Assembly: GCA_000827495.1 (NCBI GenBank)
Contig: KN817640.1
Location: forward strand, 46,150 to 110,149
DNA from: Hypholoma sublateritium FD-334 SS-4
Taxonomy: Eukaryota; Basidiomycota; Agaricomycetes; Agaricales; Strophariaceae
Direction of reading: 5' to 3'
Length of the DNA stretch: 64,000 nt
The notes beneath the pieces are model-generated. The model was not told the DNA's origin. It did not search any database and was given only the letters and a program-made list of their open reading frames with translations. Below, in pieces: positions 23,669-34,703 of the stretch. The translations under genes were made by a program, and so were the position numbers. The first letter of the stretch is position 1; every line of letters begins with the position of its first letter.

Positions 23669-23991
23669 CCGCAGGAGGACTCCCAAAATGTCTAAATTTC
23701 AGCTTTTTGTCCGCACGTTTTTTGGGTGATTTTTCGAAAATTTGTCCGCATCGGGGCTTTTAGGATATAGCCTTTTCGCAAAATTTAAGATAAGCGAGTC
23801 GTGGGAACATCAGTTATAGCCAAAAAAGGCAAGATGTCTCCGCCACGGTCAGAAGGAGCCTGAATCTTAAGAATTTGTCCCAAAATCACAAATTTTGTCC
23901 AAACGGCCGTAGGCCGTTTGGGCTGATTTTCCAGAATTTGTCCAACTCGGGATCTAGCCTCCATCAGTATATTCGGGGGTCCTCCCGCAGG
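23669..23991. mobile_element. MITE-like element with imperfect terminal inverted repeats
   Basis: About 323 bp bounded by CCGCAGGAGGACTCCCAAA (23669-23687) and, inverted, CTGCGGGAGGACCCCCGAA (23972-23990), which agree at most positions. The interior repeats the phrase AATTTGTCC several times (near 23738, 23872, 23893, 23935) and has a perfect 10-bp hairpin. There is no coding capacity. These traits suit a miniature non-autonomous DNA transposon. I could not see a convincing target-site duplication, so the borders are approximate. Confidence 0.5.
23899..23921. repeat. Perfect 10-bp hairpin inside the MITE-like element
   Basis: CCAAACGGCC (23899-23908), a 3-nt GTA loop, and GGCCGTTTGG (23912-23921) form a perfect inverted repeat. 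Confidence 0.9.
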
Positions 23992-24563
23992 CCGCCCGAG
24001 AGGTTGGAATTAGCTCACGAAATGCTTACCGATTGCTCTGCAGTACGTACCTACCACCTGTCGCTCTTGTTATTCACCTGTGCGCGGGGCCACAGGTCCC
24101 GTCTTGAAGTTGAGAACAAAGATGTTTCGTATGGAGTATATGTAGGTCAAGATATTGCGTAAATTGAGTGTACTCAAAGACCTCAAAGGAAATGGTTGTC
24201 ATTAAATTTATGTTTTTTATGAAGTGGATTATTTGATGTTAAGAGTAGTTTAATAGCCGGAAAGAAATGGCTCTTTTTTGTAGTTTATCTCAAATAAATG
24301 AGCAAAGAGAAATCACATGGAGACATCCAATTTATATGGTCCTGCACAAGTTCTGCAGAAACTTGAAGTGGATTGGAAGCGGAACAAAAGTAAGTAGATT
24401 CGAAGTCACGTGCGACGTACATGAACGGGTCAAAATTTCGGAAGTATTTCTTACCGAAGCCGAGGAGTGCCAGGCCAGCAGTTGGCCAACTTGAACTTGC
24501 GCTCATTGCCTAACTCAAGCTCAACCTTACAACCAGCAAACCCAACTCTACTGTAGCTACATA
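23992..24563. other. Intergenic, ATP10 promoter side
   Basis: A 572-nt stretch before the ATP10 start. It includes an AT-rich block at 24170-24260 and a short CT-rich leader just before 24564. No other feature is seen. Confidence 0.5.
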
Positions 24564-25624
24564 ATGTCCATGTTGGCACGGCGGTCTGTACGAGGAGCCA
24601 TTACAAGAGCTCACCACAACATCAGCCTGACGCGCTCGATGTACGCGACGAGTTCGAAGCTGGCAGCAACAAAGGCTGCCGCAGAAAAACCGGACCTACC
24701 TACCTCTGCAGCTCAAAAGCCAGAGCCAGTTGCTGTGGGGCCTCTGGATCGGCCCCTTGGTGTCCGTCAGCGACCAACAACGGTCGTGCAGACGCGAACG
24801 GAGCGGGTGAAGGAGTTGTTGGATTCAGATGCGCGAACGGAGCAGCGGAGACACTTGTGCGTTGCATATTTTTATATGTGCCATACACTAATAAAATATT
24901 TCCAGAATAAAAGAAGCGGGCAAGGGCTATTTTCATGATATGAATATGACACGGAGAAACGGAGGCAAAACGTGGGTCGCGCCCAACGTTCTCATCCGTG
25001 AAGATGTGGGTTTATGTCGCTGTTTGGTTTCTAGAGTCTAATACACGCGTCAGAAAGCTCTTTATTTCCCGAACGTTAATGGACAATGTCTAGAAGACGG
25101 ACTGAAGAAGAACACGACGACAATGTGCTTCGGAAAAATATCATTGATTGCTATGCTGGGGAGCCAGATATCTCAAGCGCGTATACCCAGCCACTTCGCG
25201 CAAGCTACCTCTAACCACCGTTGTTCAGGTTCACGCAGAGTCCTTCGCTGCGCCAGCATACTCACGGTTCCGCACCAACCCACTGTTCCAATACGTCCAG
25301 GTCAACCTGCAAGAGAACATTCTCAAGTCCTTCCTTGTCCGCATGTTCTCCAACAGCTTGCGTTCCACCGTCCCGAAGGAACTTCACCCAACGTATCTGG
25401 TCTCCAGCCAAAATATGGAATACGTCCATGATCCACTCGGCATGACAAATAGCAAAGTGGGATACGTCTACCTTCTTGACGAGAACCTTAGGATCCGATG
25501 GGCTGGGTGCGCAGATGCTTATCCCACAGAGCCGGCGGCTCTGGAGAGTTGTACAGGTGTTCTTTTAAAAAGACTAGAGGAGAAAGCGCCCAAAACCGGG
25601 CCAGTCGCTGCTTCGGCTACATGA
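24564..25624 (+). CDS. ATP10: Mitochondrial ATPase assembly factor ATP10
   Basis: Atp10 acts in the mitochondrial inner membrane/matrix in assembling the Fo part of ATP synthase around subunit 6. Four exons close in frame: 24564-24856, 24906-25005, 25054-25180 and 25239-25624 (301 aa). The N-terminus (MSMLARRSVRGAITRAHHNI, with Arg and Ser but few acids) looks like a mitochondrial presequence. The family core follows: RRHLIKEAGKGYFHDMNMTR, KALYFPNVNG, FGKISLIAMLGSQISQA, QSFAAPAYSRF, FQYVQVNLQENILKSFLVRM, SQNMEYVHDPLGMTNSKVGY and VYLLDENLRIRWAGCADA. The last intron must use the acceptor at 25237-25238, because the earlier CAG at 25226-25228 breaks the frame. ATP10 proteins share a thioredoxin-like fold. 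Confidence is high from motif order and length. Confidence 0.94.
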
Positions 25625-25843
25625 TGTAAAGCCTACTGCGAAATACTCCACACTTGCAAGAGGATGTCCTGCGCCAGGACTAACGATGGAGTGAGACCGG
25701 TCGCTAGTCGTGCTTCATGATTTTCCAAAGTGCAATTAGCCACCTTAATGTCACTGAAGTCATACACATGTGCCCCTACTCCTAGTCGCCATTTGCCCAC
25801 TATGCTTGATCATACAGAACTTCGCATTCCCGTTCATTGATGA

Positions 25844-27027
25844 TCAAGCCGCCGAATATCTTGTGGTAATGCCTTCCGTGCTATCACTTTGGTGGAATCG
25901 GATTGGAGTCTCCGGGGTCTGCCGTGCGTTATACGTGTGCGCCTCCTTATAATTACTGCTGGACCAGGCCTCCCCACTCGCCACACGATATGTGATAAGA
26001 AGGGGCGCGATTACCTGCCAGTATTTCGCTCCGTCAACTTGAGGGCCGAGATATAATACAGCTACTTGCCTGTACTTCTCCAAGCGCTTGCAGGAAGATG
26101 TACTGCACCGGACTGTCCAGCGAGAAGGGGATGAGGAAACAGAGAGCAAAAACTGTATAGATGAGCGCGGACTCAATGCACATAGCAGCGATGGTGGCAT
26201 AGTGGGATACACTGGCATCTTTAAGATGCTGGCGTACCTGCCGCCGGTAGAACAGCAGGCGGCCGCAGATTGCCACAGTCATTGTGACGTTTAGGGCGAG
26301 GGAGAGCCAGAAATAAGGCAAAGTCACGTTTATAGATATTGGCGAGGACCAAGGATTAGACCGGGGGGAGGATACTTGTACAAGCCAAAGAATGCCGAGT
26401 GCTAAAGAAAGGTAAGAGCAATGTTCTGTGCTCTGTAGCGGCAATGCTTACCTATAGAGCCTAGGTATGCAATTGCAGGTATGAATACAACTGGCCCATA
26501 GAGATGTCGAGCGCCGCGATAAACAACGATACATCGCCACACCTTTGCCCTACGCTGAGCTGGATCTAGAGCTATAAAAAAAGAGACGTACGACCATGCC
26601 ATCCATGAGCCAATTGGTGAACACGTATGTCACATTTGCAATGACATTAACCGGAAGGGAGAATTGTGAGACTTCGAAGGCCGCTAGGCGCACAATGGTC
26701 AGGTGCTAGGCGCTCGAAGGGGGAATGCAACACACCTGGGCCACCGGGGAACAGGCGCTCGTCGATGAATCCGAGCTGAATCATTCTCGACGCCGAGCCG
26801 ATGAAAAGACTTCCGGAAGTGAAGATCAAGCAAACATATACCAAGAGGGGGAGCCTCGACTTTAAATTTGGCCGACTCGTGGTCCGTAGAAGCTGTACGA
26901 GGGAGAGCACAAAGAGGGTGAAGACGATTCCATATGCGCCGCAGGCTACCAATATTCCAGCCAGCCATCCGCGCTCCATTTCAAGGGTATCTTCACTCTC
27001 GAATGGCCGCCACATGGATTGATTCAT
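25844..27027 (-). CDS. Multi-pass (probably 7-TM) membrane protein, function unknown
   Basis: It starts MNQSMWRPFESEDTLEMERG and then shows hydrophobic segments: WLAGILVACGAYGIVFTLFV, LPLLVYVCLIFTSGSLFIG, a segment near CIVVYRGARHLYGPVVFIPA, LPYFWLSLALNVTMTVAICG, HYATIAAMCIESALIYTVFA with LCFLIPFSL, and YWQVIAPLLITYRVASGEAW. That order (about seven helices and a short hydrophilic tail) matches a lineage-expanded family of basidiomycete membrane proteins without known function that resemble small GPCR-like proteins. No ligand-binding or GPCR signature motif is seen. Four or five exons are needed, and the stop is at 25844-25846. A receptor role would be speculation. Confidence 0.75.
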
Positions 27028-28727
27028 TTTCTAAAACTTGGTTAAGGGTTGAAGCTTTGAAGGCCGAAGACTCGGAGCTTTGATTCACTACAAATATCGA
27101 ACGAGCGTCCGGTCCGAGGAGAAAATGAGCGCTCAGAGTTTTCGCGTCCCAAGTAAGTATAAGCGAACATATATATGCTGTGAAGTGGCCGGTTGAAACA
27201 GACCCGCCATGTTGACGATAGATAGGTCAAACACAAGAAAACCCAATTTAGAGCTGTGCATGGTATGCTGTGACTGGAAATTGATACTTAGATAAGTTAT
27301 GTGCGGTCGCTGGGCAGGCCTTTTGACCATTGTTTTCCATTGAAATACACCAAACGTAACCTGTATTGACAGTAGCGCGTTTCAAAAGACATGTCGCCGA
27401 GATTGTCGGCGAAAAGCTTGGCTTGGTAGACTGGGTAGTATTATCCGAAACGAGGTAGTCCGTCGGGTTGACCAAGCACCATCGGTCCCTCCACCTCTGC
27501 GTGCCTATCAGTAGTGATGAACTAGGCCAGTGCCACAGCAACGAAGCATTCAAAATTACAGTCTGAGTTTATGAGTTTGAGTCCACTGTTGGCAATTAAA
27601 CCAATCCGACGAGTTATTGACCACTGAGCAATGCGAGTCCTAAGCTTGTCGTTGTTTTCCGAGACTCGTCGGTGTGTACTGCCAAAGGTTCATGTAGGAT
27701 GGTTTTCCCCGCTACCTTTAGGTAGTGGGTCTTAGAATGTGGACCCTGAATAAAATTTGCGGGCCATTTCTTTTTTTCTTTTTATGGATTCCTTTTCTCG
27801 CGATCACGTCTCGGAGATTTCGTTCGTCCCACACGTCGTGAGCACAGCAGGCATAGATATTCGAAGGGCATCCTCTCAATATCTGTAGATTAGGAGCAAG
27901 AAACCCAATATGAGATATATATGTAGTACCTATATAATCAAAATTAACTTTCTTCTAGCCAACTTTCCACTCGAGATTAATATAATATGCCCTGGTGTTT
28001 GGTAGTCAAAATTCCAATATCGCGGCTCGCCTTGCTCAGAGCGCGCACCCCGGACGTACGTCAGTACGTCCGGGCTGCGCCAGCTCAAGTATTTCTCTCT
28101 AATATCCGGTTAGTGTGTTTGATTTTTTTCTAACCAAGGGGTAGTGGGCTATGCCGGTGTCAACCGGCCCTACGGCCTTATACAAGAAAAGTGGAAATAG
28201 CACCGAGGACAGAAGGACGTTGCGGATGAAAAAATAATTCTCGCGCCTCTTGTGCGTTGCCCGGTTTTTGATCAACATGTTTACCTCTCGAAAATGTTGG
28301 CTCGGATATTTCCTGATTATTGTCATATAACTCACAATTCCGCCCAATTTTTTTGCACCGTCGGGAGTCGGGAACGGGAGACCTGGGGCGCGTGGCATAC
28401 GTCGTGTTTATTGGTCAACGCTCAGCGCTCAGCGTTCAGCAAGACCAAATTAGTCAACCATTATGTCAAACCTATACCCATTACCCAATGAATAAATTAT
28501 GGCGAACGCAGACTCGTAAAGTTTGTAGTTCAAGAATGAAACACCAGCCCAGAAACATAATCCAAAACTAGGTACGCATAGACAATATATAGAGATCTAT
28601 GTATGATATTTTCGTACGAAAATACTCTCGTAGGAAACGAATTAACATAATTTTCAGCACCCTGCAGGATTAAGGGAATAACTGGAAAGCGAAAAACGAA
28701 AAGCAACAAGGAAAGCCGGACAAAACA
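27028..28727. other. Intergenic
   Basis: This 1.7-kb AT-rich space lies between the membrane-protein start and the end of the HECT_2 gene. Open frames at 27248-27553 (-) and 28252-28571 (+) have no domain or splice partners. One strong hairpin is listed separately. No other feature is recognised. Confidence 0.5.
28043..28080. repeat. Long near-perfect hairpin
   Basis: CCCGGACGTAC (28049-28059) and GTACGTCCGGG (28064-28074) pair perfectly around a 4-nt GTCA loop. After one mismatch the stem goes on with GCGCA and TGCGC, for 16 paired bases in all. It is GC-rich inside an AT-rich spacer. It could be a short mobile-element remnant or a structural signal. Confidence 0.85.
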
Positions 28728-31700
28728 TCAGTACGACGCGCGCTGCAGCCAGCCCACCTCGAGGCCGGTCATCATGCGCAAGCTCTCGGGATATGCAGCA
28801 TTGCTCTCCTTCAGCATGCCTGCAAGGCGTCTGCAGATCGACATAGGATAGGAGAGGTATTCTGCCTGAGGAAATCCGGGATATTTGTTCAATATACTGT
28901 TGAAGACCAAACGTCAGCGGGTGCAATTAGGTGTAGGGATACAATCACAAACCTCTTGATATCTATCGGATTGTCGCCAACAGGCTTGAGCAGCTTGTAC
29001 AAAACTTTAGCTGCCACAACGTTCGAGCTCTTCGGAATAGCATGCGATCGAGACGTCGTGTATGAGAGGTGAATTCTCGGCTTGAAAAGCCAAATCTGCG
29101 TGTGATTAGCAAGTCAAGTTCGCAACAAAAGTATACGATTATCTCACAAGAATCCGTGGTTTCTCTTCTTCCTCGTCCTGAACTACAAATCGATATGAGG
29201 CATGCGCCTGCACAAATTCCATCATATCCTCGACAATGAAGGCCGACAACGGGATTCGGAGTGGGCTGACGGGTATATTAGCAATGTCACGTATACATCC
29301 CCAACAAAGCAAGACTTACTCGGCGGTCAAGCTTACTGGACGAACAGCATACTTCAGGATCCTATGCACGATAGTGTTGCCGTCGTTTACTGCTCGTTCC
29401 CGGCATCGCCCTACGATAGCACCGCAAAGACAACGCGTAAGTCGCCAGTTGTCGTCGTGCTATAAAAAGTTCCAATTAGCAACTCGAATATTAAGCGAGG
29501 CACAGAAATAGAACAGGTGAGCGACAGTCATAAGAAATCTACGCGACAACACGAAATGTACCCTCAAGCGTAGCTCCCAAGAAGTTGACCTTATTGAGCA
29601 TGAGAGTTGTTTGAAAGAGTAGCTGGCTCAAAGAGCCTCGATCTAGGACATTTTGTATCAACTGGTAAAGCTGGGTGGGACATGCCTGACCGCTCAAAAC
29701 TCGCCCGATCAATGCACTTGAGGCTGCGAAACCTAAGGCACGAACCAGACGCGTCGATGGTCGGGCGATGCCCACGCCAGCCGCTGGAGGAAGCCAACGC
29801 CAATCTTCTTGATGCCCGAAAAACATGAAAGAGGAAAGAGAAAACGAAGAGAAATAAACAAGCTTACTCTGCTATCTGGCGCTACGTGGAGATTGTTCGT
29901 GTTCATCGCCGTTTCGTCGAAGAGTATGTAACTCCCACCAACCAGTGCCAGGCCCTCGGCAGGCCAGAAGCCAGCCTTCGAGTGCTGCTGGACATGGTCG
30001 TGCAACTTCTGGTCGCCGTGGCACATCCACGCCTCGACGAGCTCCTCCCAGTGCTCTGACGGCAGATCCCGCCAGGTTTCCACGCGATTGCTCTGTATCA
30101 CGGGTAGAGAGCACGACGCGCAGAGGAACGAGATCGGGTTGATAGTGGCGAGTTGAGAGGCATCCAGGAGAGGAACATTGTTGTCGGCGTCTGGGGATGA
30201 ACTGCGCGATGTTTGCGTCATGAGCTTGATCTCATAATGGCTACTCTGAGCGCGGACTTCTTTTGGGCCTGGGGCGGTATGCGCGGGGAGCAGCAAGGGA
30301 AGAGAGGACTGTGGACCGGATTTGATCACTAAAAGCCCGCCACCCACGCCGCCGTAGGCTGATCCTTCAGGGAAATGAGATAGTACTTCGGCATGGAGAA
30401 CAGTACCAGCCTTGAGGCCGGTGACGGTGAAAAATACGAGGGTGTGATGCAGATTCTCGTGGTTTTCTGCGACGTAGATGATGTCGAATCCTGCAGACAG
30501 GCCTGAGCATGTGATCATATAACTTTTGTACATGGAATCTCACCATGGGACTGAGCAACCTTAGGTCTGCTTTTCGAAGAGGAAGTGCTGGATGCACTCA
30601 GGTTGGAAGAACTGGATATCGAACGAAGCCAGGCAAGAGGAGGGGCGGATAGACTGCGATGTCTCTTCTTGTCCTTGCCTTTCCCCATCTGCATATCCGG
30701 CAAGTCGACTTCTACTTCGGGGTCCGGGTGTAGAAGATGCGGTGGCACAGATTCCCTGACGAATTCAGGAAGTGTGAGTAAGGCCTCCAAATCCGTATTT
30801 CGCTCAGATGGCGGTAGCGGTTCGCGCATGAATTCGGGTAATGTGAGCATGGTTTCCGGATCCTTCACTCGAGGCTGTAGCACAGCATCTTGGCCGTGAA
30901 GCCGACCCGCTCCGGAATGTAGAACGAGCTGTTCAACAAAAGCGTCTTTCTAAAGGAAATTGATATGAAGCAGGTGCACGACGTTTAGGCATTAGGACAG
31001 ACCTTGACCATCTCGCGTTTCCGGGCGCGTTCCAAAAGCCTAGCGTGCATGGTACTGTCCAAAACAACAGACTGATCCTTCATGGCCCGTTCAGACGCCC
31101 GTCCAATTAACTCAAGCAGATTCTCGAGCTCTCGGACATCCCTTTCTTTGCCCTTCTGCGATGAGCGCAACGAACTTCCGCTGTCTATACCCTCACGTCT
31201 CGCCCTTTCCATCGCGGCCAACTTCGACGACTTGAGTTCCACGCGTTGGTTGTGCAGTTGCGGTGCAGCGGAATAAAGGCGGTCAATGGCCATCGTGACG
31301 GCCTCCAGGTCGAGCCGCATTTTCTCGTCTGTAGTCTGCTGGGGGTGCCGCGCTTTAGCCTTGGAATCATCGAGGGAAGCTCGGCCGCCAAGTTCGTAGT
31401 CAGGGGGGTTTTCGAAGTCGTCGTAATCCGCATAATCATATTGCGGCGGAAGATGTTCCTGGCTAAACTTTGGTAGCGTTTCTGTCCGTTCTCTGCACAT
31501 GGCGACGACATTATCCAGCTCGGTATCGATCCGGGACCACAGAAGCGTCGTCTCGACGGCCATCAGCGGTCCGGGGGATGGGCCGCCTGTCTGGGTCGAG
31601 AGCCGTTGGATTTGCAGGTCACTGAGTTGTCGCGTGAGGGTGTCTAGAAGGTCAATCGGTGGGGGAGCGTCGTCTTCAGTCAGGACATGTGTCGGCATAT

Positions 31701-32308
31701 AGGCAATGCTGGTTTCGATATTCGATAATCGGTTGAGGTCAGTCAGCAGCGACACCAGCGCTCTTGCAAGGGATGCGTCCTTGTCCGGCAGCGTGTCTGA
31801 TATCCATTCCACTCGACGGTGCAGTTCGCTCAGCAGCTGTGAGTCGGAGTCGGAACCTCGTGCTTCGGCCATCTCTCCGTTCGCCTCTTGATTTCGCAGG
31901 TTTGTGAGGAGGGTGTGCAGCGCAGGGCTTGCCTCGCTGTCGTTTGTGCTCGATCCTTGGGCAGGTGAGGATGGCATCGAGTGACGACGGTCAGGGAGTA
32001 TAGGGCTCCAATTTCTAGGCTCGGCGAGAAGGTTGTTCAAGGTCATCAAGCATGAACGTTGGACGTGTTGGATAGATGGCATGACATCTTTCTGGAAGAG
32101 ATATCAGAGATTGATGGATCGTTGTTCCGCCTCCACTCACAAGCGCAACAGTCGTTGCTGCTGTTGATGACTCCGCAACGTCAGGGGCGAGCTCCTCCTC
32201 ATCGCTCTGCACCAGTTGTTCTCGAGGGAATGGTGACGGAACTTGCGAGTCTAGGAAGGGATTGGAGACGACTTGCGGTTTGGTTGTCGGTCGTGTAAGA
32301 GTTGCCAT
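28728..32308 (-). CDS. HECT_2 (E3D/UBE3D-like) domain protein with long N-terminal extension
   Basis: It starts MATLTRPTTKPQVVSNPFLD, then joins by small introns to KDVMPSIQHVQRSCLMTLNN, a helical/charged region (31,000-32,000), KKDAFVEQLVLHSGAGRLHG and two LTLPEF repeats. A Ser-rich stretch leads into GFDIIYVAENHENLHHTLVF and GGLLVIKSGPQSSLPLLLPA. The C-terminal third is the HECT_2 fold of ubiquitin-conjugating-enzyme-binding proteins: INPISFLCASCSLPVIQS, WRDLPSEHWEELVEAWMCHG, ALVGGSYILFDETAM, TRCLCGAIVGRCRERA, ILKYAVRPVS, SILNKYPGFPQAEYLSYPMS and MMTGLEVGWLQRASY. The cysteine pairs and HWEELVEAWMCH are diagnostic. E3D-type proteins bind E2 enzymes and have been linked to ubiquitin ligation. 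At roughly 950 aa it is far longer than the usual 380-400, so it may be a true fusion or two genes. The segment from GFDII to the HECT_2 core is one uninterrupted frame. A 408-nt intron lies inside the domain. Confidence 0.75.
29460..29867 (-). other. 408-nt intron inside the HECT_2 domain
   Basis: The donor GTAAGC follows the codons for NNLHVAPDSR, and the acceptor TATAG precedes HDDNWRLTRCLCGA; both are phase 0, so the domain is restored when it is removed. Nearly all other introns here are 45-70 nt. It holds an open frame of about 95 codons on the minus strand (29539-29826) in a frame that does not continue the protein. It may be an inserted sequence or an alternative exon. Confidence 0.7.
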
Positions 32309-33064
32309 CGCGAAAACTTGGGATGGAAGTTGGAACGTTGAACTCAAGGTGGCACGCAAATGAGTGAGTCTGCTTTCGCAGAGGACAAGCTATGTATCTG
32401 ATGCTGTGGTGAGACTTTCAAACCAGTGAAATGGGCAATGTTCGGGGTTTCTGGAAGACGAGAAGACTACTCCCTAAAATGCGCGGTCCAGCTTTCGCAG
32501 ATTGGTGAAACCTGTTCTATTGTCTCTATCATTACTGATCATCGCAAGGCGAACTTCATACTAGGATCTCACCTTGAAAAATTCATAGAATTCGGCTCTA
32601 ATATTTCATCTGGTATGCAGGCAGTGTTTTGATCAGCGGCCAGAATGCAGTGGTTAGACGGATTGCGCGAAAAATAACAAATTACTTTATTTGAAGAAAC
32701 TTCACACGGCGGACATCCAACTGTCAATTAGTCGTCCTGTTAAGTCATGCAGATAGTACCACCGATGATTAAGCTTTGCTCAAAGTTCTCAACTAACATC
32801 TACAGTTCTATTAGCGCTGCGTGTAAAGCCGACGAAAACCTAGGTATCAGCAAAAGCTCGCAAAAATACTTAGTCAATCTATGTTCGACGCCGTTTCGAA
32901 GTAACTGCTGGTAAACTTGAAGGCAAGGTAAAGGCTATCTCGACTCTAACCGAAGCCATACATAACGTCGATTATGCAATTATCTCGCACTCTGTTCAGC
33001 CTACGGCTCATTCGGAGATCACTTCTAATCTGAGCATCTCACCTTCATCAGCACCTCTCATCTA
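32309..33064. other. Divergent intergenic / promoter
   Basis: This 756-nt space lies between divergent starts of the HECT_2 gene and the epoxide-hydrolase-like gene. It is AT-rich with no recognisable gene or RNA. Confidence 0.5.
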
Positions 33065-34348
33065 ATGGACTCAACCTTTTATCGCGATGTCACCACTGGC
33101 AGGGGGATAAAGTATTCCGTTTACTACGCAAAAGGCAGTGATACAACCAAGCCGACTCTCCTTTTTCTCCACGGCTATCCTTACTCTTCCTATGGGTGGC
33201 GCCATCANGTTGCTTACTTCCAGCCTCTGGGATACGGCGTCATCGTCCCCGATATGTTAGGTTATGGGGGCACGGACAAACCCACTGACCCGGAGCTATA
33301 CGCTGGAACTCTCATCGCAAAGGATATGCTTGACATCCTCGAGATTGAGCGGGGGACACGCGTTGTCGTACTGGGGCACGACTGGTGAGCTCGGTGTGTG
33401 GCTAATTCGAGCAACAACGCTGATTATATTTAGGGGCTCAAAAATAGTCAGCCGTATTGCGAACATCGATTCGGATCGCATTTTGGGATTCGCTTGCGTG
33501 TCTGTGAGCTACCTACCACCGAATCCAACAATGNCATACCCTCAATTCATGGCCTATGTAAATTATGCNCCTTTCATGAACTANAATTGAGCGTCGTCGA
33601 CTTACGTTATATGCAATATATAGACCACNAACCTTGCAGGCCGTGAGCTATTTGGCTACTGGGCTTTCTTTGCTGAAGATGGAGCGGAAAAAATTATCAT
33701 GGATAATGTTCGTATATTCTTCCCCTCATTAGTTCGATAAACGTACTTATTTGTTTCTGGCAAGTTTGACTCATTCATGGCGGCCGTTGTTGGGTTCAGT
33801 GTAGAGGATACCAAGACTCATTTCGCCAAAACCGGCGCATTCAAATCCTGGCTTTTGGCCGGCAATCCTCCGCCCCCAATTCCATCTTATATTACACAAG
33901 AAGTTTGTCTTCTTCGGACTTGTGATTTTTTATCCGCCTTTTTACCTTTCTACTCCAGGAATTTGACATTCAGAAAGAAATAATTCGTGAGACAGGTATG
34001 ACCGGCCCTCTTTGCTGGTACAAAGCAGCAGTATCTTCTATTGATATGGAAGATTGCGGAAGTCAGTATATCTAATCTGATGCCAGCTCTGCTTCTCACC
34101 TTCAAAATCTTTGTTTTTCAGCAATCCACGAGGACAAGATCAACATATATAAGCCGTTCTTCTATGCCGGTGCTAACAACGACGCTATCTCCATACCTGC
34201 CTTCGGGAGGGCAACCATGGAGAAGTATTGCACCAAGCCAACTATTAACAACTACGATGCAGGCCACTGGATTATCTTGAAACCACCCGCAAGAGACGAG
34301 CTCAACGCTGATTTAGCCAANTGGATCGNCAAAATATNATCCCAGTGA
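33065..34348 (+). CDS. Epoxide-hydrolase-like alpha/beta hydrolase
   Basis: A soluble alpha/beta-fold hydrolase of the epoxide hydrolase family, which opens epoxides to diols via an Asp nucleophile. It starts MDSTFYRDVTTGRGIKYSVY, then FLHGYPYSSYGWRH with the HGYP oxyanion motif, VPDMLGYGGTDKP, and VVVLGHDW joined across an intron to GSKIVSRI, giving the GHDWGS nucleophile elbow. RELFGYWAFFAEDGAEKI is the cap segment with its tyrosine. The end is KYCTKPTINNYDAGHWIILK with the catalytic His. The stop is at 34346-34348. Several single N bases fall in it (33208, 33534, 33569, 33584, 33629, 34321, 34329, 34338). The exon border near 33560-33640 is unclear because of them, and the codon at 34337-34339 (TNA) could be a stop. 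The fold is secure; the exact gene model is provisional. Confidence 0.8.
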
Positions 34349-34703
34349 AGCAATTGTGTGACNTTTCGATGTGGAGTGTACAGAACCGCCGTCTGCGATT
34401 AGCCTCATGTATATACGAAACNTAAATTGTTACCAATCGGTATCGAAAACTATGCGGATTGCAAAAATACAACTTGCTCTAGCTCCCTCTTCACGTCGGA
34501 ACCGTTGCTTCTCCTGGCCACTGCGTATCCCGGCCCTGTCTTTGGCCTTNGCCTTGGAAATAGTTAGGTATGTGCCATTAGCGTTTNATTTCCTACAGTG
34601 ACAGCACAACACGTGTATATGGTGCAGACACGGCGTGGGCGCTCATTAGCATCCCTCGAGTATTTAGATCCCCCATTCCAGCTCCAGTCCGCCGTTCAAG
34701 CAT

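Noticed and set aside
29539..29826. 95-codon minus-strand ORF as an extra HECT_2 exon
   Set aside because: Removing it as intron joins the conserved domain exactly in phase 0, and its long frame is not the one that continues the protein.
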